Origin: an uncultured Asticcacaulis sp.
GTDB lineage: Bacteria > Pseudomonadota > Alphaproteobacteria > Caulobacterales > Caulobacteraceae
Reading direction: 5' to 3'
Assembly (NCBI GenBank): GCA_946480525.1
Contig: CAMLLA010000144.1
Location: 1-9,263, forward strand
DNA length: 9,263 nt
Of the stretch, positions 6,342 through 9,263 are shown in pieces (position 1 is the stretch's first letter; the number at the start of each line of letters is the position of its first letter). The translations under genes were made by a program, and so were the position numbers. Below the pieces are notes generated by a model. That model was not told the DNA's origin, made no database searches, and saw nothing but the letters and a program-made list of their open reading frames with translations.

Positions 6342-6384
6342 TTGATTATTCCCCGCACAGGAGCATTATTCAATGATTGATTAT
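6331..6384. repeat. Pair of AT-rich imperfect direct repeats, about 35 bp apart
   Basis: Two copies of the pattern ATTAT(T)CAAT-xx-TTGATTAT are found at 6331-6349 and 6365-6384; both end in the identical 8-mer TTGATTAT (6342-6349 and 6377-6384). Each has internal dyad symmetry (ATCAA...TTGAT in the first, TCAAT-G-ATTGA in the second). The first overlaps the WYL gene stop codon. The AT-rich character is striking in this GC-rich region, and a pair of operator sites for the downstream gene is one reading. The remaining gap (6385-6488) holds an 8-bp palindrome TGACGTCA (6464-6471) and no clear promoter. Confidence 0.45.
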
Positions 6385-6488
6385 CAGCATTTCGCCTTGA
6401 TGGTTTCGCAATCTTGATGCTCCAGGCACTCATTGTCCGCTTATGCGCTATCGTCTAACGCTCTGACGTCACTGTCGGGAGAGTCGTC

Positions 6489-6995
6489 ATGTTGTGCGTT
6501 CGTCATCACCTGCTTCTCGGCGGCGGCCTGGCGGCTCTGCTGTTGGCGGCCCCCGTCCTGGCCCAGCAGGCACCGACGCCTGATCCGATGGTACCGACGC
6601 CACCGCCTGCGGTCGACAAGCCTGTAGAGCCCATGAACGTGCCTCCCGCGCCGCCGGGTGTTAAGTCCGATCCGGCACAGATGTGGGAGATCACGTCGGT
6701 TACCCGCATAGGCGACCTGCCGTCCGCGACCTCAACCGCGACGGTCTGCATCAGCGATGCCGATCTCAATCGGCCGCCGGCGGAACTGGGAGGGTTGAAG
6801 TGCAAGGCGCGCGATTTTCGGATCGAGGGAAACAAATTGCGCTGGACCGGAACCTGTGGAGGCGCCGACGGTGAGGGCAGTCTCGTCTTTTCGGATGACC
6901 GCAAGGCCTTTACCGGCACGGTGACCGCGCGCCAGAGCGGCCTTGAAAGCGCCATGTCGATGACGGGCCGGTCGACCGGCGCTTGCGTCAAGTGA
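6489..6995 (+). CDS. Exported DUF3617-family protein
   Basis: This 168-residue protein has a signal peptide (hydrophobic LLLGGGLAALLLAAPVLA, cleavage likely after ALA25), a Pro-rich linker (about 28-62) and a C-terminal DUF3617 domain. The domain signs are MWEITSVTRIGDLPSATSTATVCIS (65-89), the KCKARDF strand (104-110), LRWTGTC (117-123), and the closing GRSTGAC. Four cysteines (87, 105, 123, 166) probably make two disulfides in the periplasm. DUF3617 has no established function. The ATG has a GGGAGAG ribosome site at 6477-6483. The protein at 8098 carries the same four-Cys plan in the same domain, so the two look like distant paralogues. An 8-bp hairpin covers the stop codon. It lies 147 bp after the WYL gene and probably has its own promoter. 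Confidence 0.85.
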   Translation: MLCVRHHLLLGGGLAALLLAAPVLAQQAPTPDPMVPTPPPAVDKPVEPMNVPPAPPGVKSDPAQMWEITSVTRIGDLPSATSTATVCISDADLNRPPAELGGLKCKARDFRIEGNKLRWTGTCGGADGEGSLVFSDDRKAFTGTVTARQSGLESAMSMTGRSTGACVK

Positions 6996-7009
6996 AAGCG
7001 TCTTGACGC
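6985..7009 (+). terminator. Hairpin over the DUF3617 stop codon, possible weak terminator
   Basis: A perfect 8-bp stem GCGTCAAG (6985-6992) / CTTGACGC (7002-7009) encloses a 9-nt loop that contains the TGA stop (6993-6995). No T-tract follows, so it is not a typical intrinsic terminator; it could protect the mRNA 3' end or attenuate read-through into ung. Confidence 0.35.
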
Positions 7010-7070
7010 CATATCAGAGTCACTGCGAACGTGCGGACATATGTAGGACGGCTTGCAAAGGATCAAGGCC

Positions 7071-7796
7071 ATGACCGAAGCCGCGCAGACGCTTGAAGCG
7101 GAAACGCCAGGGGTAAAGCTCGAGCCCGGCTGGAAGGCCGCGCTGAACGAAGAGTTCGGTAAGCCCTATATGGCCAGGCTCAAGGCGTTTCTCCAGGATC
7201 GCAAGGCGCACGGCGCACATGTCTTTCCCAGGGGCAGCGAGTATTTTCGCGCGCTCGACCTGACACCGCTGGATAAGGTTCGCGTCGTCATCATCGGTCA
7301 GGATCCCTATCATGGCGAAGGCCAGGCGCACGGCCTGTCCTTTTCGGTAAGGCCCGGCGTGCGCATTCCACCGTCCCTGGTCAACATCTATAAGGAACTG
7401 CAGGCAGATCTCGGCATTGCGCCAGCGCGACACGGATTTCTGGAACACTGGGCTCGTCAGGGCGTCCTGCTTCTCAATGCCGTCCTGACGGTAGAGATGG
7501 GGCAGGCGGCAGCCCACCAGGGCAAGGGATGGGAGCTCTTTACCGATGCGGTCATCCGTGCCGTCAATGAGCAGCCGCACCCGGTGGTCTTCATTCTCTG
7601 GGGCGCCTATGCCCAGAAAAAGGCTGCCTTTGTCGACACGTCCCGGCACCTCGTCATCCGGTCGGCCCACCCGTCGCCACTGTCCGCGCACAACGGCTTT
7701 CTGGGCAGCCGGCCGTTTTCCAAGGCGAACGCCTTTCTTGAAGCCAACGGGCGGGCGCCGATAGACTGGCAACTGCCTGCCGATCCTGCCCAATAG
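7071..7796 (+). CDS. ung: Uracil-DNA glycosylase, family 1
   Basis: This enzyme removes uracil from DNA, starting base-excision repair of deaminated cytosine or misincorporated dUMP. The 241-residue length fits the family. The water-activating loop [18 protein letters not shown] (76-93) holds catalytic Asp78; LLLNAVLTV (133-141) is the uracil-binding strand with Asn136; and [18 protein letters not shown] (200-217) is the DNA-intercalation and His loop with His200. I chose the ATG at 7071, with AAAGGA at 7057-7062; an in-frame TTG at 7053 would add six residues (MQRIKA) but has no better ribosome site. No GAAC/GTTC-type LexA box with the expected 7-base spacing is visible upstream. It sits alone among envelope-protein genes, and no functional link to them is evident. 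Confidence 0.97.
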   Translation: MTEAAQTLEAETPGVKLEPGWKAALNEEFGKPYMARLKAFLQDRKAHGAHVFPRGSEYFRALDLTPLDKVRVVIIGQDPYHGEGQAHGLSFSVRPGVRIPPSLVNIYKELQADLGIAPARHGFLEHWARQGVLLLNAVLTVEMGQAAAHQGKGWELFTDAVIRAVNEQPHPVVFILWGAYAQKKAAFVDTSRHLVIRSAHPSPLSAHNGFLGSRPFSKANAFLEANGRAPIDWQLPADPAQ

Positions 7797-7807
7797 TCAC
7801 GGCGGCA

Positions 7808-7836
7808 TTTACACTTGCGCCCATCGCCGCTATGCA
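7808..7836 (+). promoter_or_regulatory. Candidate sigma-70-type promoter for the lipoprotein pair
   Basis: TTTACA (7808-7813) and TATGCA (7831-7836) are 17 bases apart, matching the TTGACA/TATAAT consensus at five and four positions. A start near 7843 would give a leader of roughly 18 nt containing the GGGAG ribosome site. It lies in the 64-bp gap after ung and would drive the two lipoprotein genes that follow. Confidence 0.5.
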
Positions 7837-7860
7837 GGGTGATCGCTACAGGGAGTTTTT

Positions 7861-8073
7861 ATGCGCCTGCTCCTCTGCCTGGCTGCCATCGTCCTTCTTT
7901 CCGCCTGTGAGCGTCAGACTCATGAGGACGAGGCTCCGCACGCCTATCCAGGCGAAGTGCCAGCGTCAGAGATGTCCGATGAGGAGGCCAGGTCGGCGGA
8001 ACGCGCCTTGCAGGACTCGCTACATACGGATGCCCCGGCGAACCAGACCGTCGAAAGTGAAGCTGCTGAATAA
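7861..8073 (+). CDS. Small acidic lipoprotein of unknown function
   Basis: This 70-residue protein starts with a type II signal peptide: MRLLLCLAAIVLLSAC, with lipobox LSAC and the lipidated Cys at 16. The 55-residue mature part is strongly acidic, with 15 Asp/Glu against 3 Arg and no Lys, and looks low-complexity and probably helical in its middle (SDEEARSAERALQDSL, 39-54). I recognise no family. The ATG has GGGAG at 7851-7855 with a 5-base spacer, and a reasonable promoter lies just upstream. The 24-bp gap to the next lipoprotein gene indicates co-transcription. With the lipobox and ribosome site both good, I consider it a real gene; a different frame over the same region (from 7832) is a shadow. 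Confidence 0.8.
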   Translation: MRLLLCLAAIVLLSACERQTHEDEAPHAYPGEVPASEMSDEEARSAERALQDSLHTDAPANQTVESEAAE

Positions 8074-8097
8074 ATTCCGATAACAGAGGAGGTCAGT

Positions 8098-8697
8098 ATG
8101 GCTACGCGTATGAACCTGGGTACGACGGCCGTTCTGGCCACGCTGTTCGTGGTGGCGGCATGTAACAAACCGCCCGCGCAAAAGGCTGAAGACGCCGCTT
8201 CGAAGGCCGCACCCGCCATGGCCGCGAAGGTCGATCCGATGCAGGCCAATCCGCTCGGGCGCAAGCCAGGCCTGTGGCAGATTACGAATACGATCGAAGG
8301 GGCGCCGTCGCCCATGCCGATGACGATCTGTGTCGATGTGGCGCTCGGCGAAAAGATGAGTCAGGCTGCCGGTCAGATGGGCAGCGACATCAAATGCACC
8401 CAGCGTGATATTCGCGCGACGGCGACAGGCGCGGTGGTAGACCAGGTCTGCACCATGAAAGCCACCACCATGACCAGCCATATCGAGGTCGTTTCGACCA
8501 GCGACGGCACATTCCAGCAGACGATCGACACGAAATTCAGCCCGGCCATGATGGGCCGGACCGAATCCAAGGTCGTCATGGACGGAAAGTGGCAGGGCGC
8601 CTGCCCGGCCGATATGAAGGCCGGCGACATGCGCATGCCGGGCGGCATGGTGATGAACATGTATTCCATGATGGACGCCGCCAAGAAAGCGAAATAG
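8098..8697 (+). CDS. Met-rich DUF3617-family lipoprotein
   Basis: This 199-residue protein has a lipobox VAAC with Cys22 after the hydrophobic LGTTAVLATLFVVAA, an Ala/Lys-rich linker (about 24-50), and a DUF3617 domain. The domain runs from RKPGLWQITNTIEG (55-68) to GKWQGACP (163-170). The four cysteines (78, 100, 118, 169) follow the same plan as those in the exported protein at 6489. Met makes up 21 of 199 residues and is concentrated in the tail, with 8 Met between 173 and 192 (DMKAGDMRMPGGMVMNMYSMM). The function is unknown; metal (for example copper) binding by the tail is possible but speculative. The ribosome site AGGAGGT (8087-8093) is the strongest in the window. It is encoded 24 bp after the small lipoprotein gene, probably in one transcript. 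Confidence 0.87.
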   Translation: MATRMNLGTTAVLATLFVVAACNKPPAQKAEDAASKAAPAMAAKVDPMQANPLGRKPGLWQITNTIEGAPSPMPMTICVDVALGEKMSQAAGQMGSDIKCTQRDIRATATGAVVDQVCTMKATTMTSHIEVVSTSDGTFQQTIDTKFSPAMMGRTESKVVMDGKWQGACPADMKAGDMRMPGGMVMNMYSMMDAAKKAK

Positions 8698-8788
8698 CAG
8701 CGGTTCAGCTGAATTGAGCCACCGTATCGGGCTTGACGGTAAGCGCTGTCATGGTTAGCGTGTGCGGTATAAAATTAAGGGAGCCCCC
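8698..8788 (+). promoter_or_regulatory. Gap with candidate promoters for the DUF1080 gene
   Basis: Two possible promoters are visible. TTGACG (8733-8738) pairs with TAGCGT (8756-8761) at 17 bases, giving a good -35 and weak -10. CTGTCA (8746-8751) pairs with TATAAA (8768-8773) at 16 bases, with a better -10 but only about 9 nt between a likely start and the ATG. A perfect TTCAGCTGAA palindrome (8704-8713) follows the upstream stop codon; there is no clear terminator. Confidence 0.3.
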
Positions 8789-9263
8789 ATGTTGAGACCT
8801 CTTCTTGCCGCGGTGTTTATCGCCGCATGCGCCACACCTGTTGCCGCGGCCGATGGACCCGCGGGCATGCCGGCCTTCAAGCCCCAGACCCTGGTTCTGA
8901 CCGATATTCCCAAGGCGACAGGAAAAGCCGTCAGTCTTTTTAATGGCAAGGATCTGAATGACTGGGACGCGTGGCTGGGCTATGCCGATCCGGCGCAGAC
9001 CTATCGCCCCGACCACGGTCCGTCCCTCGGCGTCGGAGGCAAGGGCGAGATCTTCGACGTGCGTGAGATCGATGGCCGCCCGGCGATTTTCATTTCGGGC
9101 AAGACCTGGGGCAGCCTGGTCCATAAGGGGGATTACGGCAACTATCACCTGCGCCTGCAATACAAATGGAGCGGCAAGCGTCATGCGCCCCGCCTCAATG
9201 AACCGGAAAACAACGGCTTGCTCTACCACAGCCACGGTAAACCGGGCGCGGTCTGGGGCACCT
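8789..9263 (+). CDS. Exported DUF1080-family protein (3-keto-disaccharide hydrolase-like domain), 3'-truncated by the window
   Basis: The frame is open from the ATG at 8789 to the right edge, giving the first 158 residues. The ATG has AAGGGAG at 8777-8783. The N-terminus MLRPLLAAVFIAACATPVAAA can be read either as a Sec signal cleaved after AAA21 or as a short lipoprotein signal with lipobox IAAC (Cys14). The DUF1080 start is typical: VSLFNGKDLNDWDAWLG (about 49-65), then FDVREIDGRPAIFISGK-WGSLV, the strand YGNYHLRLQYKW, and ENNGLLYHSHG, the glycine/His segment of the family's concanavalin-like fold. DUF1080 proteins include enzymes acting on 3-keto-glycosides; a carbohydrate role in the periplasm is inferred. 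I cannot see the C-terminal half, so extra domains are possible. Confidence 0.88.
   Translation, partial: MLRPLLAAVFIAACATPVAAADGPAGMPAFKPQTLVLTDIPKATGKAVSLFNGKDLNDWDAWLGYADPAQTYRPDHGPSLGVGGKGEIFDVREIDGRPAIFISGKTWGSLVHKGDYGNYHLRLQYKWSGKRHAPRLNEPENNGLLYHSHGKPGAVWGT

Noticed and set aside
7021..7050. LexA box upstream of ung
   Set aside because: A GAAC occurs at 7027-7030, but the required second GAAC seven bases later is absent (CATA instead).
7832..8083. Alternative 83-codon frame over the small lipoprotein
   Set aside because: It is Arg/Pro-rich with no signal peptide; the lipoprotein frame has a lipobox and a good ribosome site.
8705..9235. Minus-strand open frame (176 codons) at the right edge
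   Set aside because: It is antisense to the DUF1080 gene, whose signal peptide, ribosome site and domain motifs are convincing.
1..9263. tRNA, rRNA, CRISPR array, transposase, integrase or phage genes
   Set aside because: None was seen by reading both strands; the repeats found are short palindromes or two-copy repeats.

Overview
The window is chromosomal DNA from a GC-rich Gram-negative bacterium, most likely an alphaproteobacterium of the Caulobacterales (Asticcacaulis or Caulobacter type). This assignment is inferred from base composition, codon choice, protein flavour (DUF3617 lipoproteins, DUF899, YafY-type WYL regulator, DUF1080) and a compound palindromic intergenic repeat of a kind I recall from such genomes. 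No tRNA, rRNA, CRISPR, transposase or phage gene was seen.

Left part (1-3535, + strand) is a valine-degradation operon. It holds the 3' end of mmsA (methylmalonate-semialdehyde dehydrogenase), an isobutyryl-CoA dehydrogenase, a 3-hydroxyisobutyryl-CoA hydrolase and mmsB (3-hydroxyisobutyrate dehydrogenase). Together they take isobutyryl-CoA to propionyl-CoA, except that the methacrylyl-CoA hydratase step is not encoded here. The acyl-CoA dehydrogenase and hydrolase genes overlap by ATGA, and mmsB follows 13 bp later. A repeat with four hairpins sits between mmsA and the acyl-CoA dehydrogenase gene. A small secreted CAP-domain protein (3594-4082) follows.

Middle part (4083-6341) is regulatory. 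On the minus strand a TetR-family repressor (5461-4856) is followed 15 bp later by a DUF899 thioredoxin-fold gene (4840-4083). A one-base deletion near the start of the DUF899 gene breaks its frame. The TetR start codon lies inside a 7-bp-arm palindrome and has no Shine-Dalgarno, which suggests a self-repressed, possibly leaderless transcript. A WYL-domain regulator of the YafY type runs divergently from it.

Right part (6342-9263, + strand) carries mostly envelope proteins around one DNA-repair gene. In order: a secreted DUF3617 protein, ung (uracil-DNA glycosylase), a small acidic lipoprotein, a Met-rich DUF3617 lipoprotein, and the 5' part of an exported DUF1080 protein that runs off the right edge. 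The two DUF3617 proteins share a four-cysteine pattern and look like diverged paralogues.

I see no clearly novel multi-gene system. The observations most worth a check are the DUF899 frameshift with a possible slippery heptamer downstream, the operator over the TetR start codon, the compound repeat inside the valine operon, and the DUF3617 pair.
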